The position numbers and the translations under genes are program-made. The notes under the pieces are model-generated. The model searched no databases and was not told where the DNA came from. It worked only from the letters and a program-made list of their open reading frames with translations. From contig CAWATW010000008.1 in the NCBI GenBank assembly GCA_963785075.1, forward strand, positions 157,861-221,860: a DNA stretch of 64,000 nt, written 5' to 3'. This DNA comes from JAOUGY01 sp963785075. GTDB lineage: Bacteria; Actinomycetota; Acidimicrobiia; Spongiisociales; ZC4RG35. Below, one piece after another: positions 46,268 to 54,672 of this stretch; position 1 is the stretch's first letter; every line of letters starts with the position of its first letter.

Positions 46268-46930
46268 TCAGCCGGCGACGAGTGTGTCGAGCTTGGAGCG
46301 GATTTCCTCTTCGGAGAGCGCCCCGGGCCAGGCATCGACGATCGTCTTGTCGGCGCCGATCATCACGGTGACGGGTTGATAGGGAACACCGAACGCCTGG
46401 AACACGCTTTCGTCGGCATCGAGTCCCCACATCACGTTTCCGGTCGACAGCAGCTGGGATGCCCGCTCGGCCGTATCGTCGAAGGTGCCCTTCCAGGCAG
46501 CCGCGACGAACGCCACCTCATCGGCGTAGTCGGTCGAGATTTCGTCCACAACGGGCAACTCCCGTTGACAGGTTCCTCACCACTCCGCCCAGAAGACCAG
46601 ATAGACCGGCTTTGTCTCGGCGGAAAGGACGAACTCACCCCCTTCACCGAGTTCGAGGGTGAAGTCGGGGGCGAGCACCGCGTTCGGGTCGGGTTCGGAG
46701 GCCGGCTCGGTCGCCGTCGTTTCACCGGATGTCGTCGCTTCGCTCGACGAAGCGCTCGTCGTCCCAGGCGTCTCGGCGGCCGCGCTCGTGTCCGGGTTGG
46801 CGTCTCCGTTGGTCGGCGTTGCCGCTTCCCCCCCACCGCAGGCGACAATCACCAGCGCCAATGCGGTGATCGGGAGGAGCGAACGAAGACGTCGCAGACC
46901 GGCGGTGGATGTGTTTCCCTGGCGAGTCAT
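46268..46930 (-). CDS. thioredoxin-fold lipoprotein, candidate selenoprotein (in-frame TGA in UGTC motif)
   Basis: About 220 residues if TGA 46579-46577 is read through. The N-terminus has a lipoprotein signal (LRSLLPITALALVIVACGGG, lipobox VIVAC), a Ser/Thr/Glu linker, and then the thioredoxin core APDFTLELGEGGEFVLS. The active site reads YLVFWAEW-TGA-GTCQRELPVVDE: the stop codon stands exactly where the first Cys of CxxC belongs, and frame and homology continue to 46268 with the cis-Pro segment FGVPYQPVTVMIGADK. Sixteen bases after TGA comes a hairpin loop, as in bacterial SECIS elements. Related TlpA-like and CcmG-like proteins in this window have Cys here. The alternative is a nonsense mutation. 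Confidence 0.78.
46549..46567 (-). promoter_or_regulatory. SECIS-like hairpin after the in-frame TGA
   Basis: In mRNA sense: UGA, nine bases (GGAACCUGU), then CAACGGG-AGUUG-CCCGUUG, a perfect 7-bp stem with a 5-base loop. The loop has G at its second position followed by U, as expected of SelB-recognised bacterial SECIS loops, and lies at the close spacing bacteria require. Confidence 0.68.
46577..46579 (-). other. putative selenocysteine codon (TGA)
   Basis: TGG-TGA-GGA-ACC-TGT gives W-U-G-T-C. The codon is in frame with both halves of the thioredoxin-fold gene and replaces the attacking Cys of the CxxC motif. Confidence 0.75.
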
Positions 46931-46983
46931 CGATGGGCAGTGTACGTGGTGGCTTCGGTTACGCCATCTCGGCCGGGACGAGT

Positions 46984-47439
46984 TCACGGGGAGTTTCTCG
47001 ACGCCGACCGCGAACAGCTCCTACAACGCCCGACCATCGCAAAATGCACCCCGCCGGCAGTGAACCCGTACGCGGCCTCGAGGTGGGAGATCAGTCCGGC
47101 GAGCTCGTTGAGTGGGATGTCCTCAGTGTGCCCGCAGTTCTCACACACGAGATGTTGGTGTGCGGCGTGTTCGCTCAGATGAAGCACGGCCGGTCCATGA
47201 CCCAGGTGCACATGATGAATACGCCCGACCGACTCGAGTGTCTCGATGGTGCGATACACGGTCGAGGGCGCGATCCGGTTATCGGCGAGCTCTTCGGCCA
47301 TCTCGTGGAGTTGGGCAGCGGTCAGGTGCTCGTCGTGATGCGTCGCCATCACCTCACAGATCGCTCGCCGGGGGGCGGTGATCCGAAGGCCCGCACGTCG
47401 GAGCTCGTCTACCAGCTCCGACGCCTCGACAGCCGGCAC
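46984..47439 (-). CDS. Fur-family metalloregulator, Nur-like (nickel)
   Basis: 151 residues, GTG start. The Fur winged helix is seen in LRITAPRRAICEVMATH and IAPSTVYRTIETLESVGRIH. The metal-binding segment HHVHLGHGPAVLHLSEHAAH with the structural zinc pairs CENC and CRSC, plus GGVHFAMVGRCRSC, resembles the nickel regulator Nur of Streptomyces more than Fur or Zur as I recall them. It is encoded 3 bp after trpD and upstream of a nickel/cobalt transporter with a Nur-type site. Nickel sensing is inferred. Confidence 0.86.
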   Translation of the reverse strand: MPAVEASELVDELRRAGLRITAPRRAICEVMATHHDEHLTAAQLHEMAEELADNRIAPSTVYRTIETLESVGRIHHVHLGHGPAVLHLSEHAAHQHLVCENCGHTEDIPLNELAGLISHLEAAYGFTAGGVHFAMVGRCRSCSRSASRNSP

Positions 47440-47442
47440 GAC

Positions 47443-48465
47443 TCAGCGACCGGCCAGCTCGTGGGATCGTTCGATCACCCGTTCGAGCACCTCGCGGGCT
47501 CGACCCGAGTCGATCGCCTCGTTCGCCATGTCGACCGCCTCGACGAACCCTCCGGCCAGACCCGCGGCAACGATCGCAGGTGCCGCGTTGATGACTGACG
47601 CGTCCCGCTTGGGGCCCGGGCGACCCGCCAGTATGTCGGTCGTGATCCGGACGTTCACGTCGACGGTTCCGCCGATCAGGTTCTCGAGCGGCGCACGGGC
47701 CACGCCGAAGTCCTCGGGTGTGAACTCGGCATGGGTGATCTCGCCGTTCTTGAGCCGGTGGATGAAGGTCGGGCCGGTGAGGGTGACCTCATCGAGCCCG
47801 TCCTCGCCATGAACCACGAACGCATACTCCGAACCGAGGTGGGCGAGCACGCCGATCATCCGATCGGCCATCTTCTGGTCGGACACGCCGATCGACTGCC
47901 GCCGTGCCCCGGCCGGGTTGGCGAGAGGTCCGAGGAAGTTGAAGACGGTAGGGATCCCCAATTCTTTGCGGACGGGTCCCGCATGCCGCATCGCCGGGTG
48001 ATAGCGGGGAGCGAAGAAGAACCCGAAGCCGGCCTCGTCGATCAGCGTCACCACCTGGTGGGGCTCCAGGTCGAGCACCAGTCCGAGGCCTTCAAGGACG
48101 TCCGCCGACCCGCACATGGACGACGCCGATCGATTTCCGTGCTTGGCGACCACCGCACCGGCACCGGCAGCGATGAACGACGCAGTGGTCGAGATGTTGA
48201 AGGTTCCGTGGCGGTCGCCGCCGGTGCCCACGATGTCGACGATGTCACGGTCGATGTCAACGGTGACTGCGGCGTCGCGCATGGCCTCCACGAGCCCTGT
48301 CATCTCCTCGACGGTCTCGCCTTTGATCCGCAACGACACGATGAGCGCTGCGATCTGCGCAGGCGTCGCCCGCCCTTGCATGATCTCGGCCATCGCCGAT
48401 CGCGCTTCGTCTCTGCTCAGATCGGCGCCCGCCGCCAGCTGCCCGAGAACGTGAGGCCATTCCAT
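47443..48465 (-). CDS. trpD: anthranilate phosphoribosyltransferase
   Basis: 340 residues from the ATG at 48465 (MEWPHVLGQLAAGADLSRDE). The PRPP-binding motif is VGTGGDRHGTFNISTTASF and the anthranilate-site motif KHGNRSASSMCGSADVLEGL, with RHAGPVRKELGIPTVFNFLG further on. Second step of tryptophan synthesis from chorismate. No other trp gene is in the window; the gene leads a minus-strand cluster with the Fur-family regulator. Confidence 0.95.
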   Translation of the reverse strand: MEWPHVLGQLAAGADLSRDEARSAMAEIMQGRATPAQIAALIVSLRIKGETVEEMTGLVEAMRDAAVTVDIDRDIVDIVGTGGDRHGTFNISTTASFIAAGAGAVVAKHGNRSASSMCGSADVLEGLGLVLDLEPHQVVTLIDEAGFGFFFAPRYHPAMRHAGPVRKELGIPTVFNFLGPLANPAGARRQSIGVSDQKMADRMIGVLAHLGSEYAFVVHGEDGLDEVTLTGPTFIHRLKNGEITHAEFTPEDFGVARAPLENLIGGTVDVNVRITTDILAGRPGPKRDASVINAAPAIVAAGLAGGFVEAVDMANEAIDSGRAREVLERVIERSHELAGR

Positions 48466-48557
48466 GGGCGGGAGTGTAGGAGTCTGACCAGACCACGGAC
48501 GGAAGGTGGGATCCGGACCCTCAGGTGGCCTCCCTAACATCGGCCGAAGGAGGCCCC

Positions 48558-48953
48558 GTGCTTGCAACCCTTCGTATTCCTGCTCTTCTGCTCGGGCTTG
48601 GCGCCGGTGCTCTCGCCGCCACCCTCGTTTCGTTGATCGCCGAGTTCGCGTATCAGGCCATTGTCGACTCCGGTGAGTCAGGCGCCGGTCTCGTGCCCGG
48701 GATCGTCGTCGGATTCCTCGTCGGCGGCTACGTGGCCGGTCATCTCGCCATCGTCGCCAATCGGTTCCATGGCTCGGTGACCGGCCTGGCGCTCTCGGGG
48801 TTGGTCGTCTTCATCGCTCGAGGCGGGGGAAGCCCTGCCACGCTCGGGCCAGTTCTCTTCCTGGCCGTGATCGGAATGATCCTCGGCGGAGTTGCCGGCT
48901 CGGTGGCGGGGCGAAGGCGCGCTCGAGGGCGCAAGACTTCACATAGTGGATGA
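48558..48953 (+). CDS. small four-helix membrane protein, function unknown
   Basis: 131 residues from the GTG at 48558, which follows a near-perfect AAGGAGG. Four Gly/Ala/Val-rich helices (LLLGLGAGALAATLVSLIAE, LVPGIVVGFLVGGYVAGHLA) and a basic tail RRRARGRK. It resembles small integral membrane proteins of the TIGR04086 type; no role known. Confidence 0.68.
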   Translation: MLATLRIPALLLGLGAGALAATLVSLIAEFAYQAIVDSGESGAGLVPGIVVGFLVGGYVAGHLAIVANRFHGSVTGLALSGLVVFIARGGGSPATLGPVLFLAVIGMILGGVAGSVAGRRRARGRKTSHSG

Positions 48954-49314
48954 TTCGTGGCAACTTGTAGGTGTGTGGCCTCTCATCCTCGTCGTCATCG
49001 TTGGCATCGGGCTCTGGCGTTCGATGCAGATGTACCGGGGCGAGACCGAAAATGCCCCTCGTATTCCCACCGGATCGATGATGCTCCAGACGGCTCGTAG
49101 CAAGCGGATCGCCAAGCGCCTCGGCATCGTGGTGGCGACTTGGGCGGCGGTGACCGGCCTCGTGGCGTTCTACCGGATCGACCTGGCGTTGTTCGCCGGA
49201 ATGATCGTGGTGGTGGTAGGCGCCATCTGGATCTGGAAGACCGCCGACCCCATGCGCATCGACATGGACGAGCTCGACCGCGAACTCATGCGCCTTCTCG
49301 AAGACGAAACCTGA
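48946..49314 (+). CDS. small membrane protein, function unknown
   Basis: About 122 residues from the GTG at 48946, overlapping the previous gene. One N-terminal helix (LVGVWPLILVVIVGIGLW), a basic loop, then two more helices (LGIVVATWAAVTGLVAFY, LALFAGMIVVVVGAIWIW) and an acidic tail. A later start is possible. I recognise no family. Confidence 0.6.
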   Translation: MDDSWQLVGVWPLILVVIVGIGLWRSMQMYRGETENAPRIPTGSMMLQTARSKRIAKRLGIVVATWAAVTGLVAFYRIDLALFAGMIVVVVGAIWIWKTADPMRIDMDELDRELMRLLEDET

Positions 49315-49357
49315 GCCTCGACAAGCCTTCGATCGCTCGCCGGGTAGGCTTGGGCAT

Positions 49358-49793
49358 GCGAGTTCGCCGGGTGATCGCGGCGCCATCCGGCGCCGAGGAA
49401 AGTCCGGACTCCACAGGGCAGGGTGCTGGCTAACGGCCAGGCGGAGCAATCCGACGGACAGTGCAACAGAGAGCAGACCGCCGATGGCGCTTCATTCGGC
49501 ACAGCCGAATGAAGTTCGGGATTTCGCCTCACGGCGAGCCCGGTCTCGGATGACGGGGCGAACAGGCAAGGGTGAAACGGTGAGGTAAGAGCTCACCAGC
49601 GTCCCGGGTGACCGGGCGGCTGGCAAACCCCACCCGGAGCAAGGCCAGACAGGGACGACGGCAGCCCGTCGATCAAGTCCCGGGTAGGCCGCACCGAGGT
49701 CGATGGCAACATCGGCCCCAGATGGATGATCACCGCGCCTGGCGGCGTCACAGCCTCCAGGTGGCACAGAATCCGGCTTACAGGCGAACTCGC
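49358..49793 (+). ncRNA. rnpB: RNase P RNA (class A)
   Basis: The catalytic RNA of tRNA 5' processing. The P1 arms GCGAGTTCGCC (49358) and GGCGAACTCGC (to 49793) pair perfectly. Conserved elements appear in order: GAGGAAAGTCCGGACTCCAC, then ACAGAGAGCAGACCGCC, GGGTGAAACGGTGAGGTAAG, the CCCCACCCGGAGCAAGGCC segment, AGATGGATGATCACCGC, and near the 3' end ACAGAATCCGGCTTAC. Length of about 435 nt suits a high-GC actinobacterium. Confidence 0.96.
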
Positions 49794-49798
49794 AACGT

Positions 49799-49824
49799 GT
49801 GGAGGCTCCTTCGGGGGCCTCCAC
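49799..49824 (+). terminator. terminator hairpin after rnpB
   Basis: GTGGAGGC and GCCTCCAC form an 8-bp stem around TCCTTCGGGG, 5 bases past the end of RNase P RNA, followed by TCTCGTT. The U-tract is weak but position and stem are convincing. Confidence 0.75.
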
Positions 49825-50048
49825 TCTCGTTGGCGTCATACGGCCTGCGAGGGCGGCCTCCATGGCTCACCCAGCATCCGGTCGCCCTCCCCGCCAACCA
49901 CGTCGCACGCGACCTCGGAGCGATCTGTCAACTGATGTCCCCGGAGCACGGGTGGCCCCGTGACCTGTCTCTTGACCGGTTCTTGACACCGCCGACGGAT
50001 GATGGGCGCCGCCGACGGACGGCGACAATCTGAGGAAAGGGAACGGCC

Positions 50049-50687
50049 ATGAAACACCGACACACATGTTCAGTGGCCGCACTCTTGGCCGTCTCGACGG
50101 TCGGATGCGGGGCCGGAGAGGCAACCGCTGGAGCTGGGGCCGAGTCCGACGATCCGGATGTGGCGATCGCCTACCAGTTCCTCCAGGACTACAACGACGG
50201 CAACGTGGAGAAGGTTCTCGGGCGTTTGCTCGAGACCGTTGACTACGTCAACGAGGTCGAACCGGGCGACTGGCCCTACGACGTGTCCGGGTACGAGGAT
50301 GTGGCCGAGTTCGTCGCCTGGACCGTGGCGGCAGGAACCAAGCTGATCGAACCCACCTGCGCGAGGGACCGCGATCGGCTGACACGGACGATCGACTGCA
50401 GCTTCCTGTGGGACAACCCGCTGCGACGGGCGCTCGGCGAGGTTCCGTTGCCGGGCGGGATCGTCATGACCTTGAACGAGGACGACAAGATCATCGAGTT
50501 CGCGGCGTTGACCGTGCCTCGGGCCGGTCGTTCGTTCAACGACTTCGCCGAGTGGCTGAAGCGGGAACACCCCGAGGATTTCGAGACGGCGGTCCGGGTC
50601 ACATGGGATTCGATCGAGCAGGCAGTCGAAACCGGTGAGCTTCGGAGGAGTCATCACGACGAGTGGGCGGCCAGCCTCCCATCGTGA
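50049..50687 (+). CDS. lipoprotein of unknown function
   Basis: 212 residues. A short signal peptide with lipobox (ALLAVSTVGCGAG) and a linker, then an alpha+beta domain (VAIAYQFLQDYNDGNVEKVL, VMTLNEDDKIIEFAALTVP) that resembles SnoaL/NTF2-like folds. The ATG follows GAGGAAAGGGAAC. Two Cys residues (PTCARD, IDCSFLW) may form a disulfide. Role unknown. Confidence 0.75.
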   Translation: MKHRHTCSVAALLAVSTVGCGAGEATAGAGAESDDPDVAIAYQFLQDYNDGNVEKVLGRLLETVDYVNEVEPGDWPYDVSGYEDVAEFVAWTVAAGTKLIEPTCARDRDRLTRTIDCSFLWDNPLRRALGEVPLPGGIVMTLNEDDKIIEFAALTVPRAGRSFNDFAEWLKREHPEDFETAVRVTWDSIEQAVETGELRRSHHDEWAASLPS

Positions 50688-50950
50688 CAAGGCGTCCGTA
50701 GCACAGCCTCGAGCGGGTCGGCCCTCCCCCCAGGATTCGAGGTCTCGGAACCCGCGTCGCAGCGGCGGTTCCCACGACTCTCTGCTGTATACGATTCATC
50801 GGTACGATCGAGGTCGAGCCGGGCACCCGATCCGATGGCTTCACGCGACACAGCCGGCGTTCCTCGGCTGCGCTCTTCGCCGGCGGAGCCCTCGCAGGCC
50901 CCACGCCTGAGCGATAAGCTCGACCGGTTCCCGAGTCGAGGAGAGCGGTC
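50688..50950. other. gap without a recognisable gene
   Basis: About 260 bp between the lipoprotein gene and the small frame at 50951. No convincing frame or RNA was found. An AT-richer patch near 50781-50803 could be promoter sequence for the genes to the right. Confidence 0.35.
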
Positions 50951-51055
50951 GTGCACTCCACCAGTTCTTTGCGCGAGTACCAACTCCGGATCGACGCTTT
51001 CAGCCAGATCGCCACCGAGAAGCCCTACTCGGAAGGCGAAAACGTGGTCGACTGA
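50951..51055 (+). CDS. possible 34-residue small protein
   Basis: GTG at 50951, preceded by GAGGAGAG. It begins VHSTSSLREYQLRIDAFSQI and ends ATEKPYSEGENVVD: a mixed, soluble, slightly acidic peptide with ordinary codon use for this genome. It lies 20 bp before the coiled-coil protein gene and may be co-transcribed. No family known. Confidence 0.45.
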   Translation: MHSTSSLREYQLRIDAFSQIATEKPYSEGENVVD

Positions 51056-51075
51056 GGTAGGAGGCCAGACTCACT

Positions 51076-51987
51076 GTGGCAGACAACGACCACGTCGATC
51101 TGTTGTTCGAAGCACCGCTCGACGAGTTCATCGGGCGGCGCGACGAGCTCGCGAAGCGCCTGAAGGCCGAGGGAGATCTCGACGCCTGGAACATGGTCAA
51201 GGCATTGCGGAAACCGGCGCTGTCCGCCTGGGTCGTCAACCAGCTTGCGCGATCCCACTCCGACGACATACGGGCGCTGGTCGCGGCGGGCGAGGAGATC
51301 GAGGAAGCCCAGCGCCGTACCCTCTCCGGCGAGCGAGTCGGGTTCGACTCGGCGCGCAGCGACGAGAACGCCGCCCTCCAACGGTTGCGGGTCGCCGCAG
51401 CCGAGGTCATGCCTTCGATCACCTCCACAACCGTCGAGCGTGTGACCAACAGCCTCATGGCCGGAGCACGGTCGACCGAAGGCCGGGCTTTGTTGGTCGC
51501 AGGCCGGTTGACGAACGATGTCGAACCGCAGGGCTTCGGAGCATTCGCCGGCTTCGTGGTGGCCACGGCGAATGCCGTCGGGCCGGACGAAACTCCCGAG
51601 GTCTCACCCCCGGCGGATGCTGGGCCAGAGCTCCCCGCCGACGAAGCGGGCACTCTCGAGTCGGCTCGCCAGGATCTGGCCTATGCGGTCCGAGCTGCCA
51701 TCGACAGCGCCAAGGACACCGAGGCGAAGGCAACAGACGCAGAGCAGGGGGCAGCAAAGGCCGAGAAGAAGGCGAAGGACGCCGACGCCAAGGCGAAGGA
51801 AGCCGACGCCAAGGCGAAGGAAGCCGTCGCAAAGGCGAAAGACGCCCGGGTCAAGGCCGTGGAGACCGACCGGCGAGCTCGAATGTCGAGGAAGGAGGCG
51901 ACCGCACTTCGGCGGGAGGCGAGTGCGGCCGCCGAGGCGCTGCATGCGGCAGAAGAGGCGCTCGCCGCCCTGGCAGATGTTGACTGA
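51076..51987 (+). CDS. protein with Ala/Lys-rich coiled-coil C-terminus
   Basis: 303 residues, GTG start after GTAGGAGG. The N-terminal part (VDLLFEAPLDEFIGRRDELA, ALRKPALSAWVVNQLARSH) resembles a family of uncharacterised actinobacterial proteins. From about residue 195 the chain is a long charged helix with repeats such as AKAKEADAKAKEAVAKAKDA. The tail resembles nucleoid-binding or scaffold proteins in composition only. Function unknown. Confidence 0.75.
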   Translation: MADNDHVDLLFEAPLDEFIGRRDELAKRLKAEGDLDAWNMVKALRKPALSAWVVNQLARSHSDDIRALVAAGEEIEEAQRRTLSGERVGFDSARSDENAALQRLRVAAAEVMPSITSTTVERVTNSLMAGARSTEGRALLVAGRLTNDVEPQGFGAFAGFVVATANAVGPDETPEVSPPADAGPELPADEAGTLESARQDLAYAVRAAIDSAKDTEAKATDAEQGAAKAEKKAKDADAKAKEADAKAKEAVAKAKDARVKAVETDRRARMSRKEATALRREASAAAEALHAAEEALAALADVD

Positions 51988-52022
51988 CAACCGGGACGAG
52001 AGGCCCAGATCCCAAAAGCGGG

Positions 52023-52793
52023 TCAGCTGCTCACGCGCTTGCGCATGATCCGTTCGTACCGTTTTGGTGCGACCCTCGACAGCGCGTACGCCAACTTGGC
52101 CGTCCTCGACGGCAGGACCATCCTCGCCCGCTTTCGGAGGCCCTCCACGGTCGCAGCGGCCACTTGCTCCGGAGTGAGGAGCCTCCCGGTGGTCGACCAA
52201 TCCCCCGTTTGGTCCTCGCCCCGGCGCACGGCCCGATGTTGGATGCCGGTCGCGGCGAAGCTCGGACAGATCATCGTCACCGTGACCCCGGTATCCACCA
52301 GCTCGGAGCGCAGGCTCTCGAAGAGGCCGTGAAGGGCGTGCTTGGAGGCGGCGTATGCAGTGCGATGAACGAGAGGTGCGAACCCGGCGACACTCGACAT
52401 CACCCCGATTCGACCGTGCGACGCCAGCAGTGCCGGGAGCGCCGAGCGCGTGCAGTTCGCCGCCCCGGTCAGATTGACGCCCATCACCCGGTCGAACGAG
52501 GACGGGTCGATGTCGGAGAAGCGCCCGAGCGCGGTGACCCCGGCGTTGTTGACGAGCACGTCGATCCGGCCGATCTCGTCGAAGACCTGTTCGACGGAGT
52601 CGACATCGGTGATGTCCACACGATGAGCCGCGTCGAGTTGAGTGCTCGCAGCCAGATTGCCGAGCGACTCGGAGTCGTTGTCGAGTGCGACGATCCGGGC
52701 GCCTTCAGCCACGAATGCGTCACAGAGCGCGATCCCAAACCCGCCGGCGGCACCCGTCAGCACGACCACCCGTCCGGTGAACTCACCCGCCAC
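52023..52793 (-). CDS. short-chain dehydrogenase/reductase
   Basis: 256 residues, GTG start 11 bp inside the epimerase gene. Cofactor motif VVVLTGAAGGFGIALCDAFV, NNAG motif DVLVNNAGVTALG, catalytic Ser in GVMSSVAGFAP and YxxxK in TAYAASKHALHGL. The basic C-terminus (KRYERIMRKRVSS) is common in SDRs of lipid metabolism. Last gene of a three-gene set with an epimerase and a transporter. Substrate unknown. Confidence 0.92.
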   Translation of the reverse strand: MAGEFTGRVVVLTGAAGGFGIALCDAFVAEGARIVALDNDSESLGNLAASTQLDAAHRVDITDVDSVEQVFDEIGRIDVLVNNAGVTALGRFSDIDPSSFDRVMGVNLTGAANCTRSALPALLASHGRIGVMSSVAGFAPLVHRTAYAASKHALHGLFESLRSELVDTGVTVTMICPSFAATGIQHRAVRRGEDQTGDWSTTGRLLTPEQVAAATVEGLRKRARMVLPSRTAKLAYALSRVAPKRYERIMRKRVSS

Positions 52794-53727
52794 GGGATTC
52801 CATCCATCCTCGAAACGCCTCGATCGATGTCCGCGTCGGGACGTAGCCGAACTCCTCCTTGAGCCGGCGATTCGCCAGTACCGGTCGGTAGCGCAAGAAG
52901 TCGACCTGCTCGGGTCCGAGCGCGGTCAGATGCAGACTTCGGAGCCCCGAAAGGATCGACTTGACCAGCCAGGCGGGAAGCGGCACATACGGCTTGCCCA
53001 ACTCTGCTGCGATCTGACGAAGCGGCACGACACCATCGCCGGCCAGGTTGTACGCGCCTTGCTGCTCATTGAGTGTTCCCTGCACGATCACATCGACGAC
53101 ATCGGCATCCCAGATGAAGACGAACGGGGTAGGCGATCCGGCGATACCCAACACCACCGGACGCTCGAACAGGGCCGTGATCTGATTGTCGACCGTCGGC
53201 CCGAGGATGGTGCCCGGCCGCAGGACGAGCTGGGCGAGCTCGGGTCGTACCCGTCCGGTCTCGGCCATCAACTCCTCCACCATCCGTTTGTGGTCGGAGT
53301 AGGCGAACTCAGGATTGCCTCTCAACTCGTCGTGTTCGTCGATCCACTCGGGGTTGTCCGGGTGGTAGCCGTACGCCGCTCCGCTCGACATGACGGTCAG
53401 ATGCCGCGCCCCGCCCGCCGCTGTGGCCTTGATCACGTTGAATGTGCCTCCGACGTCGACGGAGTGCAGGAACTGTCTCGTGTGGTGGCGCTTTGGAGTC
53501 ACCACGGCGGCGAGATGAACGACCCGCTCGATCTCCTCGTTGAGGATCACATCGGCGAGACTTGGATCGCGTACGTCCATGGCCAACGACTCGAGCACGC
53601 CACCCTGGGGGCCCGGCCGGAGGTCGACCGAGATCACCCGTTCTACGTTGGGGAGCGACGCCAGCCGGTTGACCACCTGATGGCCGATGTACCCATTGCC
53701 GCCGGTGACGAGGATTCGGGCGTTCAT
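52783..53727 (-). CDS. NAD-dependent epimerase/dehydratase (extended SDR)
   Basis: 314 residues from the ATG at 53727, overlapping the transporter stop. Rossmann motif ILVTGGNGYIGHQVVNRL, the LAAVVTP segment, and the active-site region MSSGAAYGYHPDNPEW. A catalytic-type Tyr-Lys pair is in FAYSDHKRMVEELM (YxxxK). Substrate could be a nucleotide sugar or a lipid-like ketone. Confidence 0.9.
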   Translation of the reverse strand: MNARILVTGGNGYIGHQVVNRLASLPNVERVISVDLRPGPQGGVLESLAMDVRDPSLADVILNEEIERVVHLAAVVTPKRHHTRQFLHSVDVGGTFNVIKATAAGGARHLTVMSSGAAYGYHPDNPEWIDEHDELRGNPEFAYSDHKRMVEELMAETGRVRPELAQLVLRPGTILGPTVDNQITALFERPVVLGIAGSPTPFVFIWDADVVDVIVQGTLNEQQGAYNLAGDGVVPLRQIAAELGKPYVPLPAWLVKSILSGLRSLHLTALGPEQVDFLRYRPVLANRRLKEEFGYVPTRTSIEAFRGWMESRGG

Positions 53728-54638
53728 GCCGCTTGGGGTACGGGCACGGTTCGCCTCGACCACCACGTCGAGATGGTCAGACCGCTGATCAGGTGCCATA
53801 CGCCCCACCAGGCGGCGATGATCGCCATGCCGCCGAGTCCGTCGAAGAACCCAAACACGAGTACCAGAGCCAGCGCAGAGTTCTGGATTCCGACCTCGAT
53901 CGATATCGCCCTCGCGTCGTAGCGGGGCGACCGCATCGCCCTGGCCGACCAGTATCCGATGGCCAGCGCCACCGCGTTGTGGAGGGCCACGATCAGTGCC
54001 ACAGCTCCCACATGATCGAGGAACTGCTGCCAGTTGGCCGCCAATGCACCGACCACGAACAGTCCGAACGCCCCCAGCGAGAACACCCGCATGGGCTTGC
54101 GCAGCCGTTGGGCGACCTCGGGATATCGGGCTGCGACGAACATCCCTATGGCCAGCGGGATGCCGAGGATGACGAGGATGGTGACGAACAGGTCGACCGG
54201 GTCCAGACTGACATCACGGAGGATGGCGGCGGTGCCCTCGGAGCGGCGTCCCCAGAACGCCAGGTTGAAGGGAGTCATGACGATCGCCAGTGCCGTGGAT
54301 ATGGCAGTCATGGAGACCGACAGCGCGGCGTTTGCCTTGGCGTTGGCCGCCAGGAAGTTGGAGAAGTTCCCTCCCGGGCAGGCCGCCACGAGGATCATGC
54401 CGAGCGCCATCGACGGAACCGGGTCGATGAGCACGATCAGCACGAAGGTGAACGCAGGCAACAGCATGAACTGGGCGACGAGCCCGATGATCGGTCCCCG
54501 GGGGTCCCGTACGACACGGCGGAAGTCGTCGATGCGTATGTCGAGCGCCACTCCGAACATGATCAGTCCAATGAGGACGTTGAGCAGCAGCAGGCTCGAC
54601 TCGTTGAAGTTCAGTTGAACCTGGTCGATCGGGCTCAT
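53724..54638 (-). CDS. bile acid:sodium symporter (BASS) family transporter
   Basis: 304 residues with about nine membrane helices. Family features are the GVALDIRIDDFRRVVRDPRG segment, ILVAACPGGNFSNFLAANAK and SIEVGIQNSALALVLVFGF, the last resembling the crossover motif near the sodium sites. BASS proteins move organic anions with sodium. First gene of the set with the epimerase and SDR. Confidence 0.88.
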   Translation of the reverse strand: MSPIDQVQLNFNESSLLLLNVLIGLIMFGVALDIRIDDFRRVVRDPRGPIIGLVAQFMLLPAFTFVLIVLIDPVPSMALGMILVAACPGGNFSNFLAANAKANAALSVSMTAISTALAIVMTPFNLAFWGRRSEGTAAILRDVSLDPVDLFVTILVILGIPLAIGMFVAARYPEVAQRLRKPMRVFSLGAFGLFVVGALAANWQQFLDHVGAVALIVALHNAVALAIGYWSARAMRSPRYDARAISIEVGIQNSALALVLVFGFFDGLGGMAIIAAWWGVWHLISGLTISTWWSRRTVPVPQAA

Positions 54639-54672
54639 GCTCGGGCCCTTCGCACGGTCACGACATCTGCGG

